Assembly (NCBI RefSeq): GCF_900496995.4
Contig: NC_044018.1
Span: forward strand, 29,430,047 to 29,494,046
Length of the DNA stretch: 64,000 bases
Reading direction: 5' to 3'
DNA from: Aquila chrysaetos chrysaetos
Taxonomy: Eukaryota; Chordata; Aves; Accipitriformes; Accipitridae
Below, piece by piece: positions 22,978 through 34,800 of this stretch; the first letter of the stretch is position 1, and each line of letters begins with the position of its first letter. The notes under the pieces were generated by a model. It saw only the letters and a list, made by a program, of their open reading frames with translations. It was not told the DNA's origin and searched no databases. The translations under genes and the position numbers were made by a program.

Positions 22978-23463
22978 TCAGTGGGATGCGGACATGGACC
23001 AAGCCCCTTCCATCCTCCAGACGGAGAAGGCGTAGCTGAGCCTCTCGTGGGCCAGGTAGTTGCAGCTGGTGATCTTGTGGTCCAGCTCATCGCTCTGCAG
23101 GACCTGGTACAAGAAGTCTATGTAGCGGGCGGCCAGCTTGAGGGTTTGGATCTTGCTCAGCTTGTCGGAGGGCAACGTCGGGATGATCTTCCGCAGCTCC
23201 GCGAAGGCGTCGTTGAGCGACTGGGTCCGCTGGCGTTCCCGCACGTTGGCGATCACGCGCTGCGTGTGCACGTCCTCGAAGGACTGCGGGACGGGGCTGC
23301 GCTTGCTCCGCTTGCCCTGCGGCGAGGGCGCACCGCAATCCTCCGCCGGCTTGCCCCCCTGGCCACGCTTGCGGAGGCATTTCTTGTGCAGCCGCTCGCC
23401 TTCCTCCTCGCTGGTGACCAGGCTGCCTTCGGGGGAGTCCGGGCACATGCTTTCCTCCTTCAT
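22978..23463 (-). CDS. TWIST3: Twist-family bHLH transcription factor, Twist3 class
   Basis: A single coding exon, 161 residues, nuclear. It is expected to bind CANNTG E-boxes as a heterodimer with E-proteins and to act in mesoderm and neural-crest mesenchyme. Order: acidic N-terminus ([16 protein letters not shown], 6-21); basic nuclear-localisation patch GKRSKRS (50-56); basic region 68-80 with E76 and R79 in RERQR, the E-box reading residues; helix-loop-helix to about 122 ([20 protein letters not shown]); and the C-terminal Twist/WR box, residues 141-161 ([12 protein letters not shown]...), identical to TWIST1/2. It differs from both by [20 protein letters not shown] and [13 protein letters not shown] and lacks the TWIST1 glycine tracts, so I assign it to the third paralogue known from non-mammalian vertebrates. 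Start at 23463 (AAGATGA context) was chosen because [15 protein letters not shown] aligns with the TWIST2 start; the frame stays open to 23613 without Twist-like sequence. It lies in a CpG-rich stretch (about 22.72-23.56 kb). Confidence 0.93.
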   Translation of the reverse strand: MKEESMCPDSPEGSLVTSEEEGERLHKKCLRKRGQGGKPAEDCGAPSPQGKRSKRSPVPQSFEDVHTQRVIANVRERQRTQSLNDAFAELRKIIPTLPSDKLSKIQTLKLAARYIDFLYQVLQSDELDHKITSCNYLAHERLSYAFSVWRMEGAWSMSASH

Positions 23464-24175
23464 CTTCTCGGCACCTTGCGGGCAAAGGGCTCTGGGGGTC
23501 TCACGAGATGCGACAGCCGCAGCGCATCGGCAAGGCGGCCTGGAGAGGAGCCGGCGCCCGCTCAAGAGGTACAGCCTGGAGCATCCACCCTTCAGCCTCC
23601 CCAAACTTCCCAAGCCTTGCAGAGCCCTCCAAGGAGCTCGGTTGGTTTTTCCTTTGGGCTACGGAGAGGAGGGCGTTCGGATAACTTTGGGGAATGGCTC
23701 TTGCTGATAGGGCGAGGAGGACCGTGGGCGGACCAGGCACAGACCAATGCAGCCGTGCAAGGTAATGCAAACATCAGTGGAGCTTATGGGTTCCAGATTT
23801 CCTCCCTCCCTCCTCCACCAACACCCCCAAGCCCTCCGGCACAGATGCTCCTGCCTGCTGCCCGGATGTCAGGGGACATTGCCTATGCTAATGTGAGCAC
23901 CAGCCATGGAGTTTAGGGGAGGCTTTTTTGATTTTTAGTCTTTTTTAAAATTTTTTAAGCCCAATTGACTCTGCAAAAGCCAGCCAGAAATATTCATTTG
24001 TTCAGTTTGGAATAAGAGACTTTTTATCTATGAGAGATTCGAGTGGAAATGTGGAGCAATGGATGTTTCAATGAGCAATACAGACATTCTCTGAATCCAA
24101 AGGAAGAAGCAAGAGTGATAGGCATCCATACTGCTCTTAAGAAATGGCATAATTCAAAATGAACTTGAGTTTGCA

Positions 24176-24228
24176 TCCATTCATCCATTTGCCCAGTCAT
24201 CCATCCATCCATCCATCCATCCCTCTTC
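24176..24228. repeat. (ATCC)n microsatellite
   Basis: Imperfect repeats of the tetranucleotide ATCC/CATC: six near-perfect units flanked by degenerate ones. Confidence 0.85.
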
Positions 24229-24939
24229 CTCTGTCTACATTTCTGGCAGTCTATGATAGCCCTTACTGTACAGATGGAAGCCAATACTCATCCACCGTCG
24301 TATTCCTCTCAAATAAAAATGGCAGCTATTGCAGACAGAGAGGGTGTAATAGGTCCAGACGCTGTTCCTGGCTGGATCCACAGCCAGTTCAGCCCCTGAT
24401 TTCCCCAGGAAATCAAGCACTATAAGCAGTATTGCTTCTTTACACTGCTCCTGAGCTTGCCTACAAATAAACCCAATTTCTCCTCCCTGCAGAAATGCTG
24501 GGAGAGCTGCATCCTCTTTTAGCCAAGGTTGGAGGTCCAGATCCAGACTGCCAAGCCATAAAATATTCTGCACAGGTCCGTCCTTATATTAGCTAGTTTT
24601 CAGCCCTCTGTTATCACACTGGTAGAATCAGCACATGAAACTGGAGTCCACTGGTGGCCCACCATTCTCCCACATCTAGCCACGTGCTCCCAAAGAGCTC
24701 CTACACCTTTGGGAACCCCTATAACCTTCCCATCTCTTGACCTCATCCAAGCTGTCTCTGCTCATCACGCTCTCCTGGCATTGCTCCCCATTCTTGGTCA
24801 TCGGGAATTCTCACCCCAAGTCTTTTTGGGGGGACACTGAAGTCCTGGCACGGTGCTCCTTAGGGACATTGGGATCCAGCCCCAGTAGAGCTCCATAGCC
24901 CTTCCTACAATCTTGATTTGTTATTCTGTCTTAAAATGA

Positions 24940-25140
24940 GAGCACAAAGGGGTATTATGGGACCAATATAGTTTAAAACTGTATCAGTAATTCATCAAAA
25001 TAATTAATATCAATAAACCATAAATTGTTGAGTTGACATATGCCTGTCTCTGTATAGATATTTTAAAATAAGCTCCTTTTTATAACACCTAACAAGTTTC
25101 CATATATAATATGTTTTATTAACAGAAATATATAACGTAC
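24940..25140. promoter_or_regulatory. AT-rich block, possible conserved element upstream of TWIST3
   Basis: About 200 bases of very AT-rich DNA bounded by ordinary sequence, with TAATTAAT, ATCAATAAA, TTTTATAAC and TATTAACA. It lies 1.5 kb upstream of TWIST3. Homeodomain and MEF2-like sites are easily found by chance in such composition, so the call is weak. Confidence 0.25.
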
Positions 25141-28100
25141 TACGGAGTTCTCCTACGCTGATGAGCCTGCACCGTGCTGCAGTGGGATCCCCTGCCTACC
25201 CTCAGACTGGCAGTGATGGGGATGCAGCAACTCAGGCTGAGCATGACCAGGAGGCTGCAGGAGGAAGTCCTTTAAAAGGCAACGACCTTTTTTTATTGTC
25301 TTGCCGCATATAACAAATTAATATTCTCATCTTGTCAGTATTAGCTTCATCCTGAATAACCTATACTGTTGTACTACAATCTTCTCTTGAACCTCTCTTC
25401 AAGAACCTCTGACCCACTCCCTACAGCCCGAGGAGGAGGAGGAGGATGGCCTCTTCGCTCTTTGGGATGGGGCTGAAGAAGAGCAAGTGACTTGGCCAAC
25501 TTTGCTCAAGCAAGCTATGCCCGTTTCCAGTAGAAAAAAAAACCCTCAATTCCAGCTCAGCTACGAGGTATTTCTTAAAACTGTGCTCCATAGACCTGCC
25601 GAGCATGTGTAGCCTTGCTGACCAGACACAAATCCTCTGGTCCACCAGTGCTCCCAGCAAAACCCTTTCCAACCCCTTTACCTCCCTAATTACACCCACC
25701 CAGATGCTGCGTTTTCACTCGGGATGCAGGCACTCCACAGGTGCTTTTCTTTATTTTAAGGAAATGGGTGTTTTCCCATCCTTCCATAGGTTTTTCTCTA
25801 GCATCCTTCACGCTGGGTGGGGGCCCAAGTGAAACGGCAACCTCAGAGACCCACCTCAGCCCCTGTCCCAGGGAGATGCTGGGTGATGATGTTGGATTTG
25901 CGAGGACTTTGGCTCAGCCCCATCCTCCCCGTGCTCGTGTCAACTCCTCAAGGATGGCAGTACCCATAGATGGGAATTAGTAGAAAGCCAACATGTGAAA
26001 AACACCCAATTTTGCTTAAAGAAGTAAAAGATGCTCAGAAACAGGTTGATACTCGGACCTGCTGGGATGGAGCTCGGTGATTTTGCTCCTTCCTCCTCAC
26101 CGAAGCCCGCGGTGCCGGCAGGGCATCGGCTCAACGCATTACTCACATGCGAGCGTTGTCAAGACAGCAACTAATATCAGCTGTTCGTAATTGCGGGAAA
26201 GACAATAGATCACAGGGGCCTGGGAAAGCGAGAAAAAACAAAGGGTGAGGAAAAAGTACCCCAGGGAGGGCAGGATTTAGGCAGGATTCAGGGTTCTCTG
26301 ATCCCGTGCTTGGAGGAGCTGGCTCAGCTCTGCCGAGGGCTGGGGAGCTGCCAATGAACACCAGCTGGGGCACGGGCTTGTGCCTGGGTTTTATTTTTTT
26401 ATTAATTTTTTTTTTTTATTGTTTTCCTTTTAAAAAAAAAAAGTTTAATTTAATTTCGCTAGAGAATGGTTTTGGATGAAGGAATTGAAGTTTGGTATTG
26501 TTGCTGATATCCTTAAGCAAAAGGAGAAATACAATGAGCTTTGATCTGCAGGAAGGATCAGCTAAGCACCCCGAACTGCTTGAGCGGGCTTTTTTACCCA
26601 GATTTGGATGTTTTGTGGCAAGAGTATTTTTTCCCTTAAGCATTTCAATTTGTTGTTTCAGTGAGTGTTTTTTTGGAAGAATATTAATATAAACTTTTCA
26701 TGGAAAGGTCACAAGTTGCCAAACTGGTTTCAATAACTTTGCTTTTCCAGCTAGCTGGGGGTTTTACAGTGCTCGTTTTGACAGATCAGTGAAAATTTCA
26801 GACCTTAAATATATGGAGGGAAAAAAAAAAAAGCCTAGCTCGCTTGATTCAGTGAGAAGCCACCAGATGGAAGATTTGAATTCCCACTATGTCCCAGCCC
26901 CTCTGCCCACCTCCCCTCCTGGTCCTCCTCCGCCCTCTCACTACTCACATCCATCTTTCCTGAGCAGCTTTTTTTTTGGTTTAGGTAGGAAATATCCCTG
27001 GCGCTGGGGTGTCCTTAGCAGATCTGAGCCTGGAAGATGGTTTGCAGGGCTTCTGCGGAGCCAGTTAGCACTTTGGAAAGAAAGGAAAGGTGAAAAAAAA
27101 AAGAAAGCAAGGACACTACCAAAGCACACGTGGGCAGAGAGCAAGGGAGCAGGGAGTCCATCGCCTGGAAAACCAGGGCTGAGGCACACCGATAACTTCA
27201 GAGAGGCTGTAGAACCTCAAAAGGGAGCTCTGTTGTGGCGGTGAGGTGAGAACTGAGGTTTCTTTAGAAAGGGGCTGAGGTGTCCCCTCAAAACCGCATC
27301 CTTGGTGAGGCTGAAAGCACGTCTTGGTCAGCCTGCGCCTACTTCTGTCTCTGAGCCTCACGCTGCCTGTAGATGCTCTTCACCAGCCTTCAGTCCTGGA
27401 TCTGTCTGACCCCCCTCTGCCATCTCCTTGGTTGCAAAACAAGCCAAGCCCTTTCGGTCTCTTCCCCATAAACAGGTCTCCAAAACTCCCGGTGATCCCA
27501 GCTCCACCTTGTGCTGTCCCCATGGAGGACCAGCCTTTCCTCTCAGTCCCAGGAGAGCTGAGCTTTGGCACAAAACGCTTACTCACCTCCTTCCAGTACA
27601 ACTCACCAGCTCACCCAAACGTCAGACTGATGTCCGGGGACGTCCTGGCCTCTCTCCGTCTGCCGTAAGTCTGCAGGGATGGTCCACCAGAGCAAGAGGT
27701 GGTTGCCGTCTGCATGGTCTGAAGGACGGCGTGGCACTGCCATGCCTCCAGGTCCAGCTCCATCCCACTCAGGACACCCCACAGGAGAGCAGAGGAACCC
27801 CTTAATATCACAAATAATAGCAAACAAATTTATTACAGCAATTTGCTGCTTATTCACTGGTGATGGATGTCACATCTTTTGGCTTTTCCGAGTTGGATCT
27901 AGAGTATGAGGATCTGTCCCGACCTTGTTGGACACGCTGAGCTGGGTTGGCCGTGATGGGAGGAGGTCTCAGGGGGTAGAGGGGCTCTTTGGGTTAATGC
28001 GCACTGGAGAAGAGCTCGGAATGGAGGAGATGCTCCACTACCACAGGTGTAAGGAAAACGGGCAGGAGGCTTCTCCATCCTTGGGGTTTGGGAAGGGCTT

Positions 28101-28579
28101 GAACATATGTTTTTTCTTGTGTCGTGTGGCATAAACCAGGGCTGCATCTGCTATAACAGCGTAAAGAGGAGTGATGGAGAGAGCTGGGTTCAACCCAAAC
28201 AACCTCCACAGATGCAACGACTGGCCCTTGGTGGGCAGAGTGGGGTCGGGAGGTTGAGAAAGTGCCACCCCCAGCTCCACCCTCGGTTTGCAGACTGGTC
28301 AAACGGGGCTGCAAACCTGCCCGCCGCTGCAGAGAGCTGGGGCTGCGCAGGGATAACACGGTCCATGTGTGAGCCCGGTGCTGTCAATAGCATCGCTTTG
28401 ATGGCCGAGGACCTGATTACGCCTGCAAATAATTCTGGGCACAAAATCAGAGGCTGAACCTCGATGCAGAGGGGTTTGGGTTGGTTTTTTTTTTTTTTTT
28501 TTTTTGCAAGCTCCTTTTCTTTGTTAGAGAGGACAAAAATAATCTCTATTTTATCCTGCGTGAAAAAAAGGAGGATAAC

Positions 28580-28920
28580 GCTAATAAATTGAGAACATTA
28601 AAGGGAGCCAGGAATAGCCGCTGCCCCTGGAGGCTGGGGAAGCAGCTTTGGTTTCGCAGGTTTTTCTAGTTATTGCAGCGTTAGAGTGGAAACATGTGTG
28701 GTGCGAATAAAAATGCGAAGCATCCGCTGTAGCGTGCTGTTGCTGCAGCAACCGCAGGGAATATGGGCGAGGGGGATCGTGCAGGGCTCTGGCTGTAAAA
28801 GGGAACTCGAGCGCTGCGGGGTCCTTTGATCTGCGCGCCTGCAGCTTTGATTGATGGCCTCGCAATTCATTTCCTTGTCAAAGTGACATAATGTTCCTGG
28901 AACTTGCTGAACTTTTTAAG
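28580..28920. promoter_or_regulatory. Candidate Wnt/TCF-PBX-RFX enhancer
   Basis: Three TCF/LEF cores lie within 60 bases: CTTTGAT at 28824-28830, CTTTGAT at 28845-28851 and GTCAAAG (reverse orientation) at 28877-28883. The second overlaps TGATTGAT (28848-28855), the PBX/HOX composite core. A perfect 14-base palindrome GTTGCTGCAGCAAC at 28739-28752 resembles an RFX X-box and also contains two MAF half-sites. The block also has CpG-rich segments and lies 5.3 kb upstream of TWIST3. Confidence 0.4.
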
Positions 28921-29089
28921 AACTAAAAGATGTTCTCCACCAAAACTCACCCTCTCCATCCCTCTCTGAGTGGGGGGCAGAAAGGACTGGGGGTAGTGGA
29001 TGGGGTCTGGGGGTAATGGATGGGGTCTGGCCACTGGTGTTACTGGTGAGACTGGGCGTGAATCACGGTGCTTTTCTGCCTCGCTTTGC

Positions 29090-29560
29090 CCCTTCCCCGG
29101 CAGCGGAGCCGTGGGATAAGCTGCGGCACCGGGTCCGAGCGACGGAGGGACACCCCGCGTGCCACCCGCAGATACCAACCACCACCCCGCGCTGACGACC
29201 ATCCTGTTCCAGTTAATTTTTACATGTGAAAGTTCCCCCCCCCCCCACCCCCTCCTTTTTCCCCATCTGTTTCCATCTGGCCATCAAAGGAGCAAAACGC
29301 CGTGTTCTGGGTCCCGCTGCCAAGAGCTTCCCCGCTCTCCCCGCAAGCCGAATAATTCCCACCGAAGCAGCCTCCAGCCCAGCCCTGGCGCCGCGCGAGC
29401 CGAGGCTCAGGGGGAAGCCGAGCGGGATGGGCTCGCGCCCGGGGCACGGCAGCCGAACCGAGCCCTTCTCCAGCCACCGCCGCTAACGGAGCCTTGGCTG
29501 GGAGACCAAGAGCTGCCTGGGATTGCGACCTTGCTCTGCCCTTGAATTTGCATCAGTCCC
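29090..29560. promoter_or_regulatory. Small CpG-rich island with an octamer
   Basis: CpG density rises sharply between about 29.09 and 29.48 kb (for example GGCGCCGCGCGAGCCGAGG), followed by the POU octamer ATTTGCAT at 29546-29553. No coding frame resembling a known protein is seen. It may be a distal CpG-island element or the start of a non-coding transcript next to the TCF/PBX block. Confidence 0.3.
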
Positions 29561-32500
29561 AGGCAGCGCTGGAGTGGATCAACCCCGCTAGGATCTGCTT
29601 TCCTGCCAGTAATAAAAAGATCATCACGAGCAGTTGCTCTTCCTATTCACTCCAGCTTTCTCCTGCAAAGGACCCAGCTGCTTTGCAAACCCCGTGCAAT
29701 GCCTTGCAGACACGAAGCCACCCTGGGAGGGCACCCCAGACGATGGGGCAGGTGGGGGCCGGGCGTGCTGTGGTCAGTAGATAACTGAACAGGCATTGCC
29801 CCAGGAGATGGGATGAAGAGGACAAATGCAGTCTTTGAAGGCAAAGAAACTCTTCGAGAGGAGGGAGCAAGAGCCCTACAGCCCAGGTGCTCCCGTGAGC
29901 AGCGAACCCGTTCCTGCCTGGTGAGCAGCCTAACCCTGAGTCTACTTCATCCCTTCAGCAAACATTTCTTGGACCGGCTCCTCTGCTCAGACATGAGGTG
30001 TTGTTCACCCCTGGCCACATCACGCAACACTACCAAGAACAGTCTGGCTCCATCATCTTTGTAGCTTGTGAGTAGTTGTGCTTATACCTGTTGTTGTCTT
30101 GCACCTCAGGAGCAAAAAAAAGCCTCTGTCATTCTTGCCTTTAATATCTTGCCCTGGATTTAAATGCCAGGCAGAGGCACCTTGAGATGTGTCCGTCCTA
30201 CTGCAGCTCTCTGGCTCTGCAGACCTGGCTGCAGGACCTGACCCTGGCTCCAGATGTGCAGCTCCTTCTCCCGGTGCAAAGCAAACCCACCTCTGCCCTC
30301 TGCCTCACTACCACCGCGTGCTTCGCCCCGCACCCCTGCTCACATCTGGCCGAGGACAACCTCGTCCCAGCTTCCTACAGCTGGAGGCGCCGAGATCTGT
30401 GCCTCGTGAGCCGGTTTGGGTGATGAAGGGGACACTGTCATGCCACGGATCTGCTTGGTGCATGCGAGGGGAAGGAAACAAGAGCTGCTGTGGGCACGTT
30501 GCAAGCAAGGGCTTGACTGGGAGCTCTGCATTTCATCCCAGTGCTTCCCAGTACCCAGCTGGACCTGGGCTAGCACCAGTAACCCAAGGATGAGGGCTCA
30601 GTGACTCACTGTCAGACGGAGCAAGGATCCTGACGGCTGTGGCTGGATTAGCAGGAAGCGTCTTCCCATCACGCTGTGCATCAGCTCAGCTACTCCTGCG
30701 GTGAGTCACTCCAGCCAGGAGATCCTACAGCCTCCAGTCCGGTCTGTGGGAAGGGAAACCAAAGGGTCATCTTCTGCTCCTAGGGAGTTTCATGGTTTAA
30801 TCCTCTCTGAATGTGTAAATGCTGCCTAACACCCCCCCTGATCCAGGCCTGCTTCCCCCCTGCAAAGGCATCAAAGCCTCCCCTTGCAGCTATGAACCCC
30901 ACAAAAGCAGAGTTTTCAACATGTGGGAGCTCATGAGAGGAAATACAGTCATTCTTCTTTTTGCAAGCTGCACCCCTGAGCTCCATACCAGCCCATTTCT
31001 GCCTTTTCCTGACCCTCAGGATGTCTCGTCTGTGGGTCACCCTGTGCCCATCCCTCTATTTCAGGCTCAGATCTTCCAGCATCCAACTTTTGGGGACACC
31101 TTTTGCAGCTCTAACTCCCTTTCCATATATGCATAGCTGTCTGCTCATCCATCCTTCACATACCTTTCCCCTCTAGCTGCCATGTGCACGGCCATGCACT
31201 TTGCCATCCCACCACCAAGCTGTCCCTCCTCTTACCCCTGCGCATGATCCTGAAATCCCAACAAAGCCCAAAAAGTTGACTCTTTTCTCCCCGGTGCACT
31301 GAACCTGGTCTCTTGCTTTAAAAGGAATTTGATTGAGGCAAATATGTATTTTTTGTGTGCGGTTACTTCTCTCTGCACAGAACTGGAGAGGATCCAGTAA
31401 GTCAAAGCCATCCTGACCTCCATCTGCCCCATGCAGAGAGCCACGCGATCCTCCAACATCAGCTCAAGTATTTGTGGGAAAGCGATGTTCAAAACTGCAG
31501 TTAGCAACAAGACAAACATTTATGGTAGGTTTTGTTTAATCTGTGAGCAAAACAGCCTCTGGAAAAATCTGTGCAAGAAGGTGTTAGAAGGACAGAGGTT
31601 GAATTTGCCCAAGGGTGTCCCTGTCTGAGAGCATCTTCCCCAGAAGGGAAGAGACGTTTCACTTGGTGTTACTTCTAAGCAGCAACCAAACTGTCTTGGT
31701 CCCTTGTGCTCCTGCTCACAGCAAATCAACCAGAGATTCAGGTTCAGGAACTGGGAGGGCGTGAAAACAGGGGAAAAAAAATGTGGGTTTTTTTTCCTGG
31801 AGGCAACCAGAGCCGGGCCAGTCCCATCCAGGGAAGCAAACAAGGAAGACACTAGCAAGCACACACATTTAATAACAGTTTTCCTTGGGCTGTTAACTAA
31901 ATGCCGCAAAGCCTACCAGCAGGATAAGGCCACAAAAGCACAGAGCAGACAGACAGACGGATGATACCGATGATGCACATCCCAAAGAACGCCGAGTTAT
32001 TTTTATGTGAGCAACTTTGTAAGCATTCAAAGCTGACTCAGTTTTCTGCCTCTCCTCCCTTGGAGCCATGGGCCAAACTGGAGCCACGCCAACCCAAGGG
32101 ATGGAGGAAAAAGGGGTCTCAGAAAAGCCAACACGCTGGGTCTTCTTCATACGGCTCTGCGTGAGAGTCCACGCTGTTGCAAACCACTAGCATCTTGGAG
32201 CAAATTAGTAGCTCATATTCATAGCCCGGTGGCTTCCCACGGCTCCCAGCTGGCCCATGCTTGGCAGAGCAGTTATGAGCAACATCTTAACACACACTTG
32301 GGTGGGATGGGAGAGGATAGCATGGGCCCTCCCCCAGCCTCTAGACCCGTTAGCATCATCCTCCATCACCATCACCTCATGCCCTGGTCTGTTATCAGAG
32401 TCCCAGAGGGCCAGAAAGAGGAGGAAGGACTTTGGAGAAGTGGGACTCTGAGTGCTGGAGCAGAGGGTGGTAGAGAGCTTGGAGCCTTCCCCACAACACT

Positions 32501-34289
32501 GATATTTTGCTGCCAGTGAGAACTAAACTCCATCTCTGCAACCTGTATAAACCACCTTTGGTGTCCCCTCAGCACAGTCTTGGGCAGAAAGCAGCCCCAC
32601 CGAGCCCAAAGCCCCTCCAAAAGCCTGGCGAAGCAGGGAGTAGCATCTCTGCCTCCATCCCGAAGAGCTCCAAAACCTTTTAAGCTGCCTAGGCAAGAGA
32701 CTTTGCAGAAGCTCAAAACTACCAGGAGACCCGTGGGACGGCATGTCCCACAGTGCTCAGGCCATGGACATCCCCAGCCCCTGATGCCCCTTGCTCTTCA
32801 CGACCATCCGGGATGAAGATGGTTTATAGGAACGCCTCCAGCTGGGCATCTCCCGAAGGGAAGAACACTTTTCTCCCATGCTGCTTTCCACCCTCTCCTC
32901 CCTCCCGGTCCCAAAGCTGACACCACTCCCAGCCCCAGCAGCACATGTGGGAGGACCCTGCAAGCCTTCAAAGCCCTGTCTGGGGAGAGACGAAAGGCCG
33001 GTTAAACTCCTGGCTGGAGATGAAAGAAAACTCTCCCCTCCACGGCTGGAACGAGTTGCTGGTGCTTTGGAGTCGGGTTTGAGGCCCATTTCCTGAGCGC
33101 CATGGCAGGAGCTTTCATTTTGCAGAGGGACTTTTGCTAACTAGCCACGGGGCTGCCGCGAGAGCAGATGTCCGAATCACCCACGGCACTTCGGCACGTC
33201 CCCGAGCACGCCGGGAGGACGCCGGGCTCTGCGGGAGGGGCAGCCTGGATGCTCCAGCAGCTCAGGCTGGTGCTCGCACCCTCTGTATTTCCGCAGGGGA
33301 GGGCTCCCGGCACAGCTCAGTGGGACCCCACCGTCCTTCGGGGGTGAAAAAGCCATGGGCAAGGACGGGCTGTCCAGCCGGGGCTGGCAGCAGGACGGGG
33401 GTGAGCAGAAAGGGGAGATTTTGGCTCCTGCGCCAAGCGCAGATACACAGCCCAGGGCTGAGGAGCGGCTGGCTGGGCGGATGCGAGCGACAGATTTTAC
33501 TCATTTTGTCAAAGGAAATTCTATTCCGATTAAAACCCGTTTGATCTTGATGGAGAAGGGGGGTAGGGTGGGGGTAGGATTGGGTTTCTCTCCAATTGTT
33601 GGGCTTTATTGGGCTAATGTATCAGCTAAAAGCTTCCAAGTAAGATTTAAAGGAGGGAAAGGCAAGGGCATGAGCTGCAAAATCTGGAGATGACTTCAAG
33701 GGGTTTATTAAAAAAAGGGATGAGCTGTGCAGGATGGAGGAGGAAGGGATCAAGCCGCTCGTCCAGGGTGACAGGGGCTGCAGAGCCAGTTGCCCTGGTA
33801 CCCAAAAACACCCCGGGGCTCTGCCCTGTCCTCCCACCGTGTGCCTGTATGTCACTGCTGTGTTGGGACAGGGTTACCCAGCGTCAAACCTGAGCTGAGC
33901 AGAGCCCAGGATGGAGAGACAGTCAATATCAAATGGGTTTATGAGTGTGTATTAAGCTGTGTGACTGCCCGAGGGACAGAGCTAAAGGCAGGGAAGGTGT
34001 TGGGTAATGTTTGGAGAAATAATGTCAGAGCTGGGGAAACACACAGACCTGAATGCACCGTCCTGGGCAGAGGCAGTGGAAAAATCAGGGATACTACGGA
34101 GCCGATTTGAGCATCAACAGGCAGACCCGCCGGGAAAGGTGCTGGCTGGGAAGCTGGGCTGGCCACGGAGCCGCTGCAACCCCGTGTCTTCGGCAAGCGG
34201 TTCCTACACTGACACATCCCGCTTCATCCACTCCCAAACCAGTCATGAGTTCAAATTCAGAAATTTTGGCTAGGATAAAAGGTCAAGTC
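29561..34289. other. Non-coding region, no gene recognised
   Basis: About 4.7 kb without recognisable genes or clear repeats. Two AP-1-like sites in inverted order (TGACTCA near 30602 and TGAGTCA near 30703) are the only notable short motifs. Frames of 60-140 codons are present but show no family resemblance. Confidence 0.4.
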
Positions 34290-34800
34290 ATGGAAAATTG
34301 CAGCTGAGAGGACTTGGAGAGGTCGACCCGTGCATCCTCTGTCCTCAGGATGGATCGATTGCGCCTCTGCCATGTCTGCAAATCCCCATCCAGTTTGTCC
34401 TTCCAGCAAAGGGGACCAGGCAGTCCACACCAGCAACCCGCTACCCTCACTAATCCTTCCCAAGACCTAACCTACACCTGTGCTGTAGTTTAAGCCTATT
34501 ACTTCTTTTCCCTGCTGAACTGGACAAGAAGAGCAGAGCATTCCTCTCCTCTGTAAAGCAGCCCCCAAAGACCATGACCAGGTCTCCTCTCAATGGTTCC
34601 TTCTCCAGATCAAGCAACAAAGACACTTTCAGGATCACCGTAGGTTGTGCCTTTCTAGAAAAGCCATACCTGCTGCTCAACCATACCTGTCGTTCTCTGC
34701 AGGTCTCTTTGCACTGCTGCCAGCTGCCACTAAGCACATTACCTGGTGAGTGCAGGCACGTAGAGTTGAGCAAGGATGGATGAAAGCTGGACAAGGCAAG
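34290..34800 (-). mobile_element. Ancient CR1-type LINE fragment
   Basis: The plus strand reads TGTGCTGTAGTTTAAGCC, then ATTACTTCTTTTCCCTGCTG, then an interrupted CAGATCAAGCAACAAAG-type stretch, matching the order of the 3' region of old avian CR1 copies in reverse orientation. Divergence is high and the ends are approximate. No intact coding region. Confidence 0.55.

Larger units (their letters stand above)
23464..28579. other. TWIST3 upstream region, no gene recognised
   Basis: Contains the TWIST3 5'UTR and promoter (no TATA box seen on the minus strand between 23.46 and 23.9 kb), an AT-rich block at 23.93-24.05 kb, an (ATCC)n microsatellite at 24.17-24.23 kb, and a strongly AT-rich block at 24.94-25.14 kb with TAATTAATATCAATAAACC-like homeodomain sites. 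The rest is anonymous, with short homopolymer runs near 26.4 kb. Open frames here are short and unlike known proteins. Confidence 0.4.

Noticed and set aside
23464-23613. N-terminal extension of TWIST3 by 50 codons
   Set aside because: The frame is open, but the added residues show no Twist similarity, and the ATG at 23463 aligns with the TWIST2 start.
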